Shown here: one piece after another, positions 50,001 through 61,775 of the stretch
Position numbering within the stretch: position 1 is the stretch's first letter
Layout: the number at the start of each line of letters is the position of its first letter
NCBI GenBank assembly: GCA_018894105.1
Contig: CM032119.1
Coordinates: 18,741,246-18,805,245 of the forward strand
Direction of reading: 5' to 3'
From: Jacaranda mimosifolia
Lineage: Eukaryota; Streptophyta; Magnoliopsida; Lamiales; Bignoniaceae
DNA: 64,000 nt
Position numbers and translations under genes: made by a program
The notes under the pieces: generated by a model
The model's database searches: none
Seen by the model: the letters and a program-made list of their open reading frames with translations, nothing else
Told to the model about the DNA's origin: nothing

Positions 50001-53000
50001 AGATATTTTGGGGGAAACTGAGCTCTTTATATCTTAATATCTGATCCTGGTTGGGGGAGTTTAACCGCCCTCTGGGCCCTTGTTCCATTATTTATCCTAT
50101 TACCTGGCTTTGAAATTTGACCCTGATCAGTGAACCAAACACTTCATTAAGATCGATCCATCCCGATCCGGCAGAGTAAACAAGCACATTGTTCCCATGT
50201 GCGTTTTCACTTGCGAGTACAATGCCTTCACCAATTTCCGTTAACCACGAACTCATCTGCCAATTCTTTACATCAATTGGTTTGGGACTTCACTTGGTTT
50301 GTTCCAAGCTTCATACTGGTCATGGATGGATAACTAAGTTCATGTATCTAGCTATGTCGGAAAACTACTTCCTTTAGTGGGTCACATAGTAAAAATCCTG
50401 CATAGGATGTTTGGGTCTTGCAGCTTTTTAAAGCCCTGTATTGCATTGCATTTTACTAGTTTTTTGATGAATAATCAGATATTAAGTTGGGCAGGATTAT
50501 GGATAACTGTAACTGTTGTTTATGTGCACATTCGAAAGCTGTATTATAATTAAGTCTCATGATCTAATCATATTTTGTCTATGTTAAGGGTATTGGTTTC
50601 CTCAATGATCCACGCCGGCTTAATGTTGCCCTTACACGTGCCCGTTATGGAATTGTTATCTTGGGAAATCCTAAAGTTTTAAGCAAGCAACCTCTGTGGA
50701 ATGGCTTATTAACACACTACAAGGTAATTGCTTGGCTATTATTTGTTCCTTTTTGCTCTCAGCATAAACAATGGTTCTGGTTTGATGTAGTAACTGCCTA
50801 GAATATGCTCCTTCAAGCTTACTACTGTTTTCTTATTTTGGTGGATTTTCTTACAAATTTGGTGCTTGCAATTGCTTGAATTATTTTCCGTACAATCATG
50901 TGACAATATTTTATAATATGCTATTCATTCTGAAATTTTGGTTCATTAGGAACATGAATGTTTGGTTGAAGGACCCCTGAATAATCTAAAGCAGAGTATG
51001 GTTCAGTTTCAGAAGCCCAAAAAGGTAACTATTAGATAAAATAGCTGCTAAGTCAACTATGTTACCTGTGTTTTTTCCAATTTTTTGTAGATCTTGTAGT
51101 TAGTTGTTTTTGGACTCTTTGACATGGATTATGTGGTTAATGTGGCAGATATATAATGAGCGAAGACTTTTTTATGGTGGTGGGCCAGGGATTGTTCCCA
51201 ATGATACTTTTGGATCTGCTGCCTCAAGCCCAAATAGTGATAGAAGGGGTCCTCGCTCTAGGGGTATGTTATTCTTGCTTATATTTGTACATAAATGCAT
51301 CTATGAGTTGTCCAACTTCTTAGTCATGAACTCCACTAGAGATGTTTGAGCTAGAAATAGCATGCCTAGGCTGTTTTTTTTTTTTCTTCCCTTTTTTATT
51401 AGAAATTATAAGACCGGGAAATAGTTATCACCCCAGACTGGAGAGTTAATGATTTATTCTTGAAGCAGGTTCTTACATGCCACCTGGCCCACCCAATGGA
51501 GCTCATAAACCTGGTGTTCACCCTTCTGGTTATGCACTCCCCCGGGTACCCCTTCCTCCATACCATGGAGGTCCTCCATCACAGCCATATGCGATTCCCA
51601 CTCGTGGTGCTGTACATGGACCTGTTGGTGCTGTTCCTCAAATTCCACAACCTGGAAGTCGAGGATTTGGTGCTGGGCGTGGGAATTCCAGTGCTCCAAT
51701 TGGTAGTCATCTTCCACATCAGCAAGGAGGACAACCCCCCATTGGAAGTCTTGTGTCTAACTTCAATTTTCCATCCATGGAGAATGCTAGTAGCCAGCCA
51801 ACTGTGGGTGGGCCACTGTCGCAACCTGGTTATGTTTCTAATGTGAGTTCCATTATAAGTTTATTAACTTTTCTCTTGCTCAATAATTATATTCTGCGTA
51901 AGATTTGATAAAAACCTGATATTTCCTTTTTTGCGAACTATAGGTGACGGGGCAAGGACCAAGCCAAACATATAGGGATGGATTTTCTATGGGTGGCATG
52001 TCTCAGGTAATTTATTTAGCATGGAACGCTGTTTGATTCAGTGTTATACTTTTTGATGGTTCTCGTTGTGCTTATTATTTGAGTATCATGCAGGATTTCT
52101 TGGGTGATGATTTTAAAAGTCAGGGATCACATATCGCTTATAATGTTGCTGAATTCTCCACTCAGGTTCTTGAATCTCTTTATGTTTGTTTTCCTTGACA
52201 TGTCCATTTACTTATAGTGTTGGAATCTGCATCCTGATCTTTGTTATTGTGGTGCTGGCACTGCTTAACTGCTTGATCAGCTGATGATCGTTTCTCATCA
52301 ATTCGTGCAACTTTGTAGGCTTCTCAGAGTGGTTATGCTGTTGACTACGTTGCACAAGGGGCTCAAGGTGGATTTCCTGGGAGTTTTTTAAACCAGAACT
52401 CTCAAGCTGGATATGCTCGTTTTCCCCCAGGAAATGACTACATGTCTCAGGTTTGAATTGGAAGTTTTATTTTTTCCTTTAGTATACTTGCCTCAGGCTC
52501 AAACATAACTCATTTCTGCCTTGCTTGGCAATAGAAAACTCAGAAAGGCAAAAAGTTTCCTTTGAAACTCTATTTAGTGATAACTGGAGAATTCTTTTTC
52601 CCTTGTGGATGTTGAAAGAAAGGTTGTATTGCAGCCTCATTATTGATGAAGGCAACAGATTCTAGAGAAATGAATGAGATTCAGTAAATTTGTTTGGATA
52701 TAATTGTTGAATCATGAGAACTTTAAATGAGGTACTATTTTAACTTGAAAATACCCATACAGTAGGAAGAATTAAAAAACTTATTAGATATCTAAGATTT
52801 TCTATTTTCTTGCCGAATGAGTCGCATATTTTAGCACTGCTTTTTTACTCTAAAAAGATACAATGCTAAGCAAAACCAAATGCTCCACAAAGTGATCTTA
52901 TCTTATTGGCACGTGCAGATAACAAATAAAAATATAAGAACTCACTTTGATCATGGAAAAGTGATACTAAATATAGTTTCGCAAATTTGCATATTATACG

Positions 53001-54233
53001 AAAGGAATTTTGGTTCACAGAATGGTTAAATGATTTACAAAATTGAACTATATCATAGTTTTTCTCGACATATTATGGCATTTCCCTGATGCTACATATG
53101 CTTGACCAACACATAGATACGTAAAATTTCAATGGGTATATCTTTTTAGAGTGGTTGAAAAATGGATAGTATTGGATTTATCATTAGATACATGCATAAT
53201 AACTTTTTGGTCATAATCTTATTCGCAATTCTCAAAGGTATTGTAGAGCTTATGCTGTTAGAAATAAACATGCAAGCTCAATATATATATATATATATAT
53301 ATATTTGAGCTTAATAAGTATTATATTTGGTTTGATTTTATCCTAATATGCCCCCTTGCTTAATATTGAATGGATAGAAATAAATGTCGTTGAAGCTTAT
53401 TTTAGATTTATTAAATAGAAAATAAGATTTACCTGCTCAATAGATGGGCACAATTGTCTTTTGGTTAATTTATATTATTCAACTTACAAAATTGGCAATA
53501 TCTCAGACTTTTCCAATAGGAAATTTACCCAAATCATAGGCCAAAAGGTAAATGTAATCCTCCAAGGATGGTTTTCTCTTTTCCCCACTGGCCACTGCCA
53601 AGTCTGTTAAAGAATAGGTTTTCCGGTTGTATTTCTTCATTTTGCTTTTCTTTTGGAGTGTAACACCCTTATTTATTCCAGGAGTATATGGCCCATGGTT
53701 CACAAGGATTATTTACACAGGCTGCATTCAATGATCAATCTCAAGATGATGCTTCTCAGAACCAATTTGGTGTGGCCAATGCCAACCCACTTCAGTCACA
53801 GGTGCTCTTTGAAAAAAAGAAATTATTCTCTCTTTAGAGTATGCATAAATGACAGATAATCAAACTGGGTGAAGTTTATGTTAGCTAAAGTTTGACAATA
53901 AGGAGCAAATAACATAGCCAGGTCCTTTTTTCATTCCAACTCATTACTCTGTGATAAAAATTCCTGAAGGGATTCATTTAGCTTTGCTTTTATCTGAAAT
54001 TGTGTTTTGAGTCACCATCTTTCCTATAGGTGACCCGTGGCCCTTTATTTACTCTTGGAGTGAGTAAGTGAATTCTCCTTTTTTTTTGTTTACAGAGTTT
54101 GCTGAATCCCCTTTATTCACAGCCATTTGCGCACTACAACACGCAGCCACTAAACATACAAAATTCTCAGCAACAGCATTCATCTCAGCAAGCTCAAAGT
54201 TCGCAGAATCAGAAGCTACACTACAATGGTTGA
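38034..54233 (+). CDS. UPF1: UPF1 RNA helicase (nonsense-mediated mRNA decay), 1276 aa
   Basis: Twenty-nine exons join in frame to 1276 codons, close to the Arabidopsis UPF1/LBA1 protein. The start [17 protein letters not shown] is conserved and has a strong context (GCCATGG); an upstream in-frame ATG at 38010 is disfavoured. The zinc-binding CH domain has Cys at 141, 144, 151, 155, 160 and 165 and His at 175 and 179, continuing in exon 2; it contacts UPF2. SF1 helicase motifs: Walker A GPPGTGKT (511-518), DESTQ (657-661), VGDHCQLGP (681-689), QYRMHP (722-727), SVDSFQGRE (846-854), NVALTRAR (881-888). The tail from about residue 940 is Gly/Pro-rich and full of SQ/TQ sites, the phosphorylation sites recognised by SMG7-type factors. 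UPF1 acts in the cytoplasm on mRNAs with premature stops or long 3' UTRs. No premature stop or frameshift was found. Confidence 0.97.
39377..39795. mobile_element. Possible MITE in UPF1 intron 1
   Basis: The left end (GGCCCATCTGGTTTTATTTCCA-like) and the reverse complement of the right end (AGGGTGTGTTTGTTTTAATTTCC) are similar, and the interior repeats GGAAAT/ATTTCC words without an ORF. No clean target duplication was identified, so the borders are approximate. Confidence 0.4.
40313..40943. mobile_element. hAT derivative (631 bp) in UPF1 intron 1
   Basis: A perfect 8-bp target duplication CTTGGCTT (40305-40312 and 40944-40951) flanks inverted ends CATAGTTGTTAAG and CATACTTATAAAA. Both subterminal regions are rich in GCGCAAGGCGC and GCTATAGCGC palindromes, unlike the AT-rich intron around them. 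Inside, on the minus strand, is the acidic C-terminus of a transposase. Size and TSD indicate an internally deleted hAT. Confidence 0.9.
40549..40713 (-). pseudogene. C-terminal tail of a hAT transposase
   Basis: The minus strand reads [16 protein letters not shown], then [30 protein letters not shown] and a stop codon. Very acidic tails after the dimerisation domain are usual in plant hAT transposases. No domain upstream remains, so it is a relic of the parent element's gene. Identification rests on composition, position within a hAT element and the open frame to the stop. Confidence 0.6.
42138..42309. repeat. 86-bp tandem duplication in UPF1 intron 4
   Basis: Two nearly identical head-to-tail units run from TTGGTTTATCAAATC to CACTCTACC (42138-42223 and 42224-42309) with only two or three differences. 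It lies wholly in the intron and does not touch exon 5. Confidence 0.9.
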
Positions 54234-55260
54234 GGGCTGGTTGAAAAGTGTGATGGGTTATTGTCTTTGCAATCAGAAATCTGGTTTGTGCTGTCATGTG
54301 TGGCTATAATTACATGCCCTAGAGATGGTTTTAGAGTTTGGACAAAGATATCAGGTGGATTGAGGACACAATGATTTCTAAAAACAACTGGGTCAGATTT
54401 AGTTTGGTTAGAAAGAAAAGTTATGACTTAAGGCAGGCACTCGGCTGCACAACTAGAGCTGAGGAGAAAGATAACCCTAATGATGTTGAGAGTTGAGAGA
54501 GCATTACACGGCATGGTGTTGTCAGCAAGAGTTTCAGGAAGCAGAGCAGAGCCCAGTTACTTCTGGTAAGTGGCATAATCATGCTAGAGCAGAGCTGCTG
54601 CTCGTTATTGTACAGCATGCCTGAATAATTCTTACCTCATCTCTCCTGACATGTAATTATTCTTATACACATTTATTAAGTAAGTTGGATGATGATGACT
54701 ATAATGTCAAGTGTCAGTGACTGCAAATACTGTTGTCATTTGCTAGACGTATCAAGTATTAGGTCTGAAAGTTGTCTAATCTTGAACCCGTTATAATGGG
54801 TTCATAGTGCTCAGGAGTCAGGCAGTGAGGTGACGTTGCTTCTAAGTTCCAAAAATCATATTATCTTGAGATTGTAGAAATGGTAGGATTATGGTGTGAT
54901 TGTTTGGCATGTTAATTTGTTGGGTGCATTTAATGCTTTAGGCTCTATTTATCTGCATATTTTGCACCTTATTTGCGCGAGATGCAGGAATCTGAAATTT
55001 TTAAAAGCGCCCAAAAAAGAAGAAGAAAAATCAATGCTTTTTTCTGATCCCATGCTTGCCGTTGTTCTTAGTGTCATCTCCTACTTGTTAGGAATATTAG
55101 GGAAAAAAGTGACTGTTAAAGATGATCTTTGAACTCATGTCTTCCATTTCACTCTAAGCAGAGTTTGCATAACATTTTGGTTTGAAAATAATGAATATTT
55201 TCTTGATTTTGAATTACTTAAAAGTTTTCAAAATAGAAAAGAAGAATGGTTGAAGTAAAA
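54234..55260 (+). other. UPF1 3' UTR and spacer before MULE C
   Basis: The sequence directly after the stop is not coding and probably contains the UPF1 3' UTR (perhaps to about 54680, where AT-rich TTATTAAGTAA-like sequence occurs). The rest up to 55260 holds no gene I can support. Confidence 0.45.
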
Positions 55261-55829
55261 TTATATTAATGGTTAATTATAAAAAAATTTCTAATTCTAT
55301 TTTCATTTTAGTGATCAGTCTCCATTTGAATTTTTACACACTAAATTTTGTATTTTTTCACAAAACTTAGAAATTACTTCCCATATCTTTTAGAAAGACA
55401 CATATATCCTTGTAGTTATAGAAAACAATAAAAATACTTGAGAAATGCTTATTTCTCTTCAAGAAGAATGCTTTCATTTATTTTTTTCCTGAAATCGACG
55501 ACTTCTCCAAGCGGCCAAACAAAAGGGCGCGAAATCGTTCATATGCTGCTGATGCGAGAAAAAAAAGAAGACAAAAAGATGCCAAAATTTTTGCCATTTT
55601 TTCTGTGATAATGAAAGGAGAAACAGTGGCAACAAGAAGCGAAATACAAAAAGAAGTGATAAAAAGAAATAAATGTGTGTTTTTTGCATTTACAGTTTTA
55701 AATGTTTGTGATTTTTTAGTGTTATACTTATTTCTTGTCTATTTTCTCATGTTTAGGGTTTTTATTCCTTATTTAGTTGTTAAACACTTGAACCCAATTG
55801 ATATATATAATTTTATTTGTGAGATGGGA

Positions 55830-57590
55830 AGTTTTTGATTTGTACTTGAAAGGCATGAAAGTTGTACTTCATTTTTTTGAGGTTTATACTTCTTTTTACC
55901 TGAAATTATACTGTGAAATTATCTGAAAGTGGGAGTATATTATTTGTGGTACAAAACATCCAAGCTTGCAGTACGCATTAAGCAAAAGTGTAGTATATAA
56001 TTTGTATAACTGTAGTATATTTTAGAAGCAAATGTAGTATAAACATTCAAGCTTGCAGTACACATTAAGCAAAAGTGCAATATATAATCTGTGTAACTGC
56101 AGTACATTTTAAAAGCATTTGTAGTACAAAATATTCAAAGTTGTAGATTAAATGAAATTATAGTATATAATTTGTGTGCATGCAGTACATTTTAGAAGCA
56201 TCTATAGTACAAAAGCATTCAAGCATGCAGTATACATTAACTGAAAATGTAGTATATAATTTGTGTATCTGTAGTACATTTTAGAAGCAACTATAGTACA
56301 AAATATTTAAGCCTGTAGTATACATTAAATGAAAGTATAGTATATAATCTGTGTAAAGAGGAGCTAAATTCATCCGGTGCAAAAAGAGATCAGAGTTGAG
56401 TTGGGGCATCGCATACACTTCGAGTCCTTATGTATATGTTGACGAGGACGTCAACAGATCGAGTGGGGGAGAATGTCATGGGTCGTTCATCGGAGAAGAA
56501 TGGCGACCTTTACTTCAAGGGGCATTAGGAGCGACAAGGCGTTGTCGGCTCACTCGGTAAGGCGAAAAAAGCTCATGAGCAGAGACTCTTACGAGGTGCA
56601 GTTTGAAAAACTGTTTCAATGGCATATCCCTTAAGTTATGAGGATGCTTCCCACCAAGTTTGAAGTCATTTTGTGTCCGTTTGGGCACCGAACATTGAGG
56701 GCGACCTGGAGCGGTCTTACTGCACGCAGGTAGTGCAAAGATGCATTGAGCAGAGTGGTTTGGAAAAGGAATTTTGTGAAACTGTTTCAGTGGGGTGTTC
56801 CTTGAGGTGTTGGCAACGTTCCCACTAAGTTTCACCAGTAGAAGGTTCCGTTTGGATAGGAAACGGCGAAGATCTTTAGAATGCGGCAGTGCAGTGGCAA
56901 TGCTGTAATTTCAGCTTATTGCGAGGGAAATTACTGTTCCATGGAGAATCGGACGGGGCTGGAACTTTGTGGAGTTAATGTATAAGCTGAGAGCTATCCA
57001 ATGGTTCAAGCGGCAAGTGATTTGGACGCCGGGAGAGGAAGTTGCAAAAATGTAGTACAAAACATTTAAGTCTATAGATTAAATGAAATTATAGTATATA
57101 ATCTGTATATATGCAATATATTTTATAAGCATCTGTAGTACAAAAACATTCAAGCGTGCAGTATACATTACTGAAAATATAGTATATAATCTGTGTATCT
57201 ATAGTACAGTTTAGAAGCAACTGTAGTACAAAATATTTAAGCCTGCAGTATACATTAAATGAAAGTATAGTATATAATCTGTGTAACTGCAGTACATTTT
57301 AGAAGCAAGTATAGTATAAACATTTATGCTTGCAGTACACATCAGGCAAAAGTGTAGCATATAATCTATGTAACTGCAGTACATTTTAGAAGCATTTGTA
57401 GAACAAAACATTCAAGCCTGTAATTAAATTAAATTATAATTTAATTTTTGTATATATGCAGTACATTTTAAAAGCATCTGTTGTACAAAAACATTCAGGC
57501 ATGTAGTATACATTAACTGAAAATGTAGTATATAACCTGTGTATCTATAGTACATTTTAGAAGCAATTGTAGTACAAAACATTTAAGCCT
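55830..57590. repeat. Array of about 90-bp units, MULE C left arm
   Basis: Units contain AGTACAAAACATTCAAGC(T/C)TG, CAGTACACATTAA, GTAGTATATAATCTGTGTA and CAGTACATTTTAGAAGCA. An unrelated block (56357-57046) interrupts the array. I found no clear homologue in element B; the core is again GTAC/AGTA. Confidence 0.85.
56357..57046 (+). mobile_element. Gypsy-type PPT and LTR fragment captured in MULE C
   Basis: This block has much higher GC than the array around it. It contains GAGTGGGGGAGAA directly followed by TGTCATGGG (from 56474), which is the polypurine tract/LTR junction usual in plant Ty3/gypsy elements. The presumed LTR part ends near GTTGCA (57046). Two related segments (about 56570-56690 and 56750-56870, each with GAGCAGAG...AAACTGTTTCA(A/G)TGG...CCAC(C/T)AAGTTT) form an internal direct repeat of about 180 bp. 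Neither a second LTR nor coding sequence is present. Confidence 0.55.
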
Positions 57591-57599
57591 GTAAGGTTT

Positions 57600-58735
57600 G
57601 AATCATACTTTATATGTACATACATATGTAAATTGAAGCATACTTTGTTTATAATATTATTTTGTATGTAAGTATAATTTTCCATCAAGTATTTATAATA
57701 TTTTGATTTCAATACAATATGAGGGAAATGAATTACAAATGTAGAACGAATAAAGTATAAAAGGTGTTATGTTAAAGTACACTTCAATTCAATTGAAATC
57801 GAGCAGTGAATTTGAGTATAAATATGATGGAAATGAAGTACAAATATAGAAAAAATAAAGTATAAATGGTGTTATGTTGAAGTACACTTCAATTAAATTG
57901 AAATTAGGTAGTGAATTTAAGTACAATATGATAGAAATGAAGTATAAATATAGAACAAATAAAGTATAAATGGTGTTATATTGAAATACAGTTCAATTAA
58001 ATTGAAATCGAGCAGTGAATTTGAGTATAATATGAGGAAAATGAAGTACAAATATAGAACAAACAAAGTATAAATATTGTTATGTTGAAGTACAGTTCAA
58101 TTAAATTGAAATTGGACAGTAAATTTGAGTATAATATGATGGAAATGAAGTACAAACGTAGAATAAACAAAGAATAAATGGTGTTATGTTGAAGTACACT
58201 GCAATTAAATTTAAGTTGGACAGTGAATTTGAGTACAATATGATGTAAATGAAGTACAAACGTAGAACAAACAAAATATAAATGGTGTTATGTTGAAGTA
58301 CACTTCAATTAAATTGAAATCGAACAGTGAATTTGAGTACAATATGATGTAAATGAAGTACAAACTTAGAACAAACAAAATATAAATAGTGTTATGTTGA
58401 AGTACACTTCAACTAAATTGAAATCGAACAGTGAATTTGAGTACTATATCATAGAAATGAAGTACAAACATAAAACAAACAAAGTATAAATGGTGTTATG
58501 TTGAAGTACACTTCAATTAAATTGAAATCAGGAAGTGAATTGAGTATAATATGATGAAAATAAAGTATAAATATAGAACAAATAAAGTATAAATGGTGTT
58601 ATGTTAAAATATACTTCAATTCAATTGAAACCGGACAATGAATTTGAGTACAATATGATGAAAATGTAGTACAAATGTAGAACAAACAAAGTATAAATTG
58701 TGTTATGTTGAAGTACACTTATTGCAATTGAATAA
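57600..58735. repeat. Array of about 105-110-bp units, MULE C
   Basis: About ten units contain GTGTTATGTTGAAGTACACTT, CAATTAAATTGAAATCG, CAGTGAATTTGAGTACAATATGATG and AATGAAGTACAAACGTAGAAC. It is the inverted homologue of 33480-34130 in element B, here with twice as many units. Confidence 0.9.
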
Positions 58736-59039
58736 TTAGTCTCCAATAATTGTAGTGATGGTCAAATACAATATTTTGATATTATCGAATAAGGTGAAGT
58801 ACGTATTTGTACGGGTTATAGGGTGGATATTATTGTCAAATGCTCATTTGTTTACATCTTTGAAAGCATAAGTATTCTTTACATTATTGCGATTGATAAC
58901 ATTCATTCGTTGAACATTAGTGGTTAGCACTTTAAAACTTTAATATTATTTTATTCATATAATAAATATTACACACATTTTTAGAGTTTGGTTATTAATT
59001 ACTGAGACTTAAAAAGCAAATCATGAAACAAATTTCAAT

Positions 59040-59635
59040 TCAACAATATTAATAAAAATATTAAGAAATGGAGTACATAATGGCCAAAATGAAATACAAA
59101 TGTCGTGAAATCAAGTATAAATCTTTCAGATTGAGGTTCAAAAGCACTGATATTTTGGACAACATCCATGTGCTAACTTCCACGCTAAACAAGTACATTA
59201 TTGCCAAAAAGAAGTACAAATGTCATGAAATCAAGTACAATTCTACCAAATTGGGGTACAAAAAAATTGATATCTCGGACAACATGCAAAAATGCCAATT
59301 TCACGGTAAATCAAATACATAATTGCCGAAATGAAGTACAATTGTCATGAAATCAAGTATAATTCTCCCAGATTAAGGTGCAAAATAACTTATATCTCCG
59401 ACAACATACAAAAATGCCAATTTCACGCTAAATCAAATACATAATTGCCGAAATAAAGTATAATTGTCATGACACCAAGTATAGTTCTCCCAGATTGGGG
59501 TAAAAAATAACTGATATCTCAGACAATATACAAAAATGCCAATTTCACGCTAAATCAAGTACATGATTACCGAAATAAAGTACAAATGTCATGAAATCAA
59601 GTATAAATCTCCTAGATTAAGGTACAAAATTTAGC
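59040..59635. repeat. Array of about 115-135-bp units, MULE C
   Basis: Five units with GTACATAATGCCGAAATGAAGTA-like, TGTCATGAAATCAAGTATAA and GATATCTC(G/A)GACAACAT segments, inverted relative to 32320-33285 of element B. It ends at the stop codon of the transposase remnant, as in B. Confidence 0.88.
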
Positions 59636-59918
59636 TAGATTACTGATTCTTTGCAGGTTCGATGATTATGTCCTGTTCTACCACACCTTTTACACTTAAT
59701 TACACGTTTCTCAATTTGTGATGGAATCCTCTGTGTCCTTCTATGCCTAGGTTGAGAACGGCAATCAGGTGCATTAATGACGCCATCATCATCTAGAGAG
59801 AACATATGCATATCATACGTAGGAATAGTGTTTATCACTACTTGGTATGCTTGTTGATACATCTCAACTCGGTAATATTGATCGGTAAAGTCATACGATG
59901 AAAGTGACTTTGACTCGA
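59635..59918 (-). pseudogene. MULE C transposase, C-terminal remnant with CCHC knuckle
   Basis: The minus strand reads LESKSLSSYDFTDQYYRVEM, then YQQAYQVVINTIPTYDMHMF, LDDDGVINAPDCRSQP and the zinc knuckle CKRCGRTGHNHRTCKESVI before a TAG at 59635-59637. The part is intact here, while element B has stops at the corresponding Gln codons (FTDQYY, AYQ). At 59918 coding sequence changes abruptly to array sequence, the deletion breakpoint that removed the DDE domain and SWIM finger. Confidence 0.82.
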
Positions 59919-61365
59919 GAGTACAAGTTTGGATAAAATAAAGTAAAGTTTCGGAACACTTGAAGTATAGAACTTCAATGAATATAGTATAAGTTTAGAT
60001 AAAATGTTGTATAAAATGAAGTATAATTTCAAAAAACAGAAATACGATTTTTGATAAAGTGAAGTAAAATTTCAGAACACCTAAAGTATAAAACCTTAGC
60101 AATTGCAACACAATTTTTGAATAATCCATTAGTAGAATACTTGAAACTTAAATAATAGATTTAGATAACTGAAGTACAAGTTCGGAACACTTGAAGTATA
60201 AAACTTCAATGAATAGAGTACAAGTTTAGGTAAAATGATGTATAAAATGAAGTATAATTTTAAAAAATAAAAGTACAATTTTAGATAAAGTGAAGAACAA
60301 TTTCAGAACACCTGAAGTATAGAACCTTAGTAATTGCGGTACAATTTTTGGATAATTCATTAGTAGAACACTTGAAACTTAAATAATAGATTCAAATAAT
60401 TGAAGTATAAGTTTAGATAAAATAAAGTACAATTTCGAAACACTTGAAGTATAGAACTTCGATGAATAGAGTACATGTTTATGTAAAATGAAGTATATTT
60501 TCAGAAAATAGAAGTACAATTTTAGAACACTTGAAGTATAAATCCTTAGCAATTGCAATACGATTTTGGAACATCCATTAGTAGAACACTTAAAGTATAA
60601 AACTTAAATAATAGATTCAGATAATTGAAGTACAAGTTTAAATAAAATGAAGTACAATTTCAAACACTTGAAGTATAGAACTTCAATGAATAGAGTACAT
60701 GTTTAGGTAAAACAATGTATGAAATGAAGTATAATTTCAAAAAATAGAAGTACAATTTTAGATAAAGTAAAGTACAATTTCAAAACACTTGAAGTATAAA
60801 TCTTTAGGAATTGCAGTACAATTTTTGGATAATCCATTAGTAAAACACTTTAAACTTAAATAATGGATTCAAATAACTAAAGTATAAGTTTAGATAAAAT
60901 GAAGTACAATTTTGAAACACTTGAAGTATAGAACTTCAATGAATAAAGTACAGGTTTAGATAAAATGAAGTATAAAAGAAAGTATAATTTCAGAAAATAA
61001 AAGTACAATTTTAGATAAAGTGAAGTACAATTTTAAAACGCTTGAAGTATAAAGCCCTAGAAGCTGCAGTATATTTTGGTTAATTGATAAATATAACACT
61101 TAAAGTATATAACTTCAATAAATATAGTACAATCTTTGAGAAAATGAAGTATAATTTCAAAAAATTAAAAGAATAATTTTATATAGAAGACGTATAGTTT
61201 AGGAACACTTCAAGTATAAACTGCTAGAAGTTGCAGTACAATTTTGGATAATCCATTAATAGAACACTTGAAGTATAAAACTTACATAATAGAGTACAAT
61301 TTCAGAACACTTCAAGTACAAAATTTTACAAACTGCAGTACAATTTAGATTTTGTAGAAGTATTG
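59919..61365. repeat. Array homologous to the 185-bp array of B, inverted
   Basis: Units contain TTCGGAACACTTGAAGTATA, AACTTCAATGAATAGAGTAC, AGTACAATTTTAGATAAAGTGAAGTA and GCAGTACAATTTTTGGATAATCCATTAGTAGAACAC. Several correspond to reverse complements of the 27030-30190 units. The array lies between the two remaining transposase pieces. Confidence 0.87.
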
Positions 61366-61385
61366 CCTTAAACCATCACTGCTCT

Positions 61386-61775
61386 TCTTTGCACTGCTGC
61401 TTAATTCATCCTTTCGGTTTACCAGGATGTCAACAACATTCATCTTTAATGTCAAATGCAGTAAGACCATATTCATGACACCGTCATCATCAGTCAAACT
61501 CATGTACAATGTCAAATGCAGTAATTCTTTGCACTGCTGCTTAATTCATCCTTTCGGTTTACCAGGATGTCAATAACGTTCATCTTCAATGTCAAATGCA
61601 GTAAGACCATATTCATGACACCGTCATCATCAGTCAAACTCATGTACAATCTTTGATGTGGAACTATGTATTGCAAACTGAAGTGTTCGGCGTTGATTTC
61701 ACTCTATTTTCTTGCGAGATTAATGTATATGTCCATTAACTTGATTGAACACTCCTACTTCACTACTGGTTGACA
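61386..61775 (-). pseudogene. MULE C transposase, N-terminal exon with 140-bp duplication
   Basis: The minus strand opens with MSTSSEVGVFNQVNG and, after a degraded stretch, gives IVPHQRLYMSLTDDDGVMNM and LTLKMNVVDILVNRKDELSSS, co-linear with exon 1 of element B. A direct duplication of about 140 bp (GCACTGCTGC at 61391 and again at 61531) repeats the 3' part of the exon. It is separated from the C-terminal remnant by the array, as an intron would be. Confidence 0.75.

Larger units (their letters stand above)
38034..54233 (+). other. UPF1: Exon map of UPF1
   Basis: Exons read by eye with GT-AG borders: 38034-38573, 41094-41345, 41427-41597, 41733-41783, 42646-42738, 42837-42932, 43155-43205, 43283-43401, 44117-44225, 44662-44784, 44883-44954, 45410-45481, 45615-45681, 46790-46932, 47068-47139, 47618-47746, 48322-48477, 48879-48992, 49083-49181, 49256-49333, 50589-50723, 50950-51024, 51149-51263, 51469-51842, 51944-52006, 52094-52165, 52319-52450, 53682-53801, 54096-54233. 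Most introns are phase 0; those after exons 8, 13 and 23 are not. Intron 1 is 2.5 kb with a hAT element, and introns 13, 20 and 27 each exceed 1 kb. A 5' UTR intron ending at the GCAG at 38021-38024 is possible. Confidence 0.88.

Noticed and set aside
51454..51846. Open frames on both strands in the UPF1 tail (51454-51846)
   Set aside because: Only the frame from 51469 continues exon 23 and gives the conserved Pro/Gly-rich UPF1 tail; the others are byproducts.
55605..55838. 77-codon + strand frame near the left end of MULE C
   Set aside because: No homologue in the other copies and no domain; probably chance.
59068..59322. 84-codon frame rich in Lys and Tyr
   Set aside because: It is translated array sequence (AAGTACAAA words).
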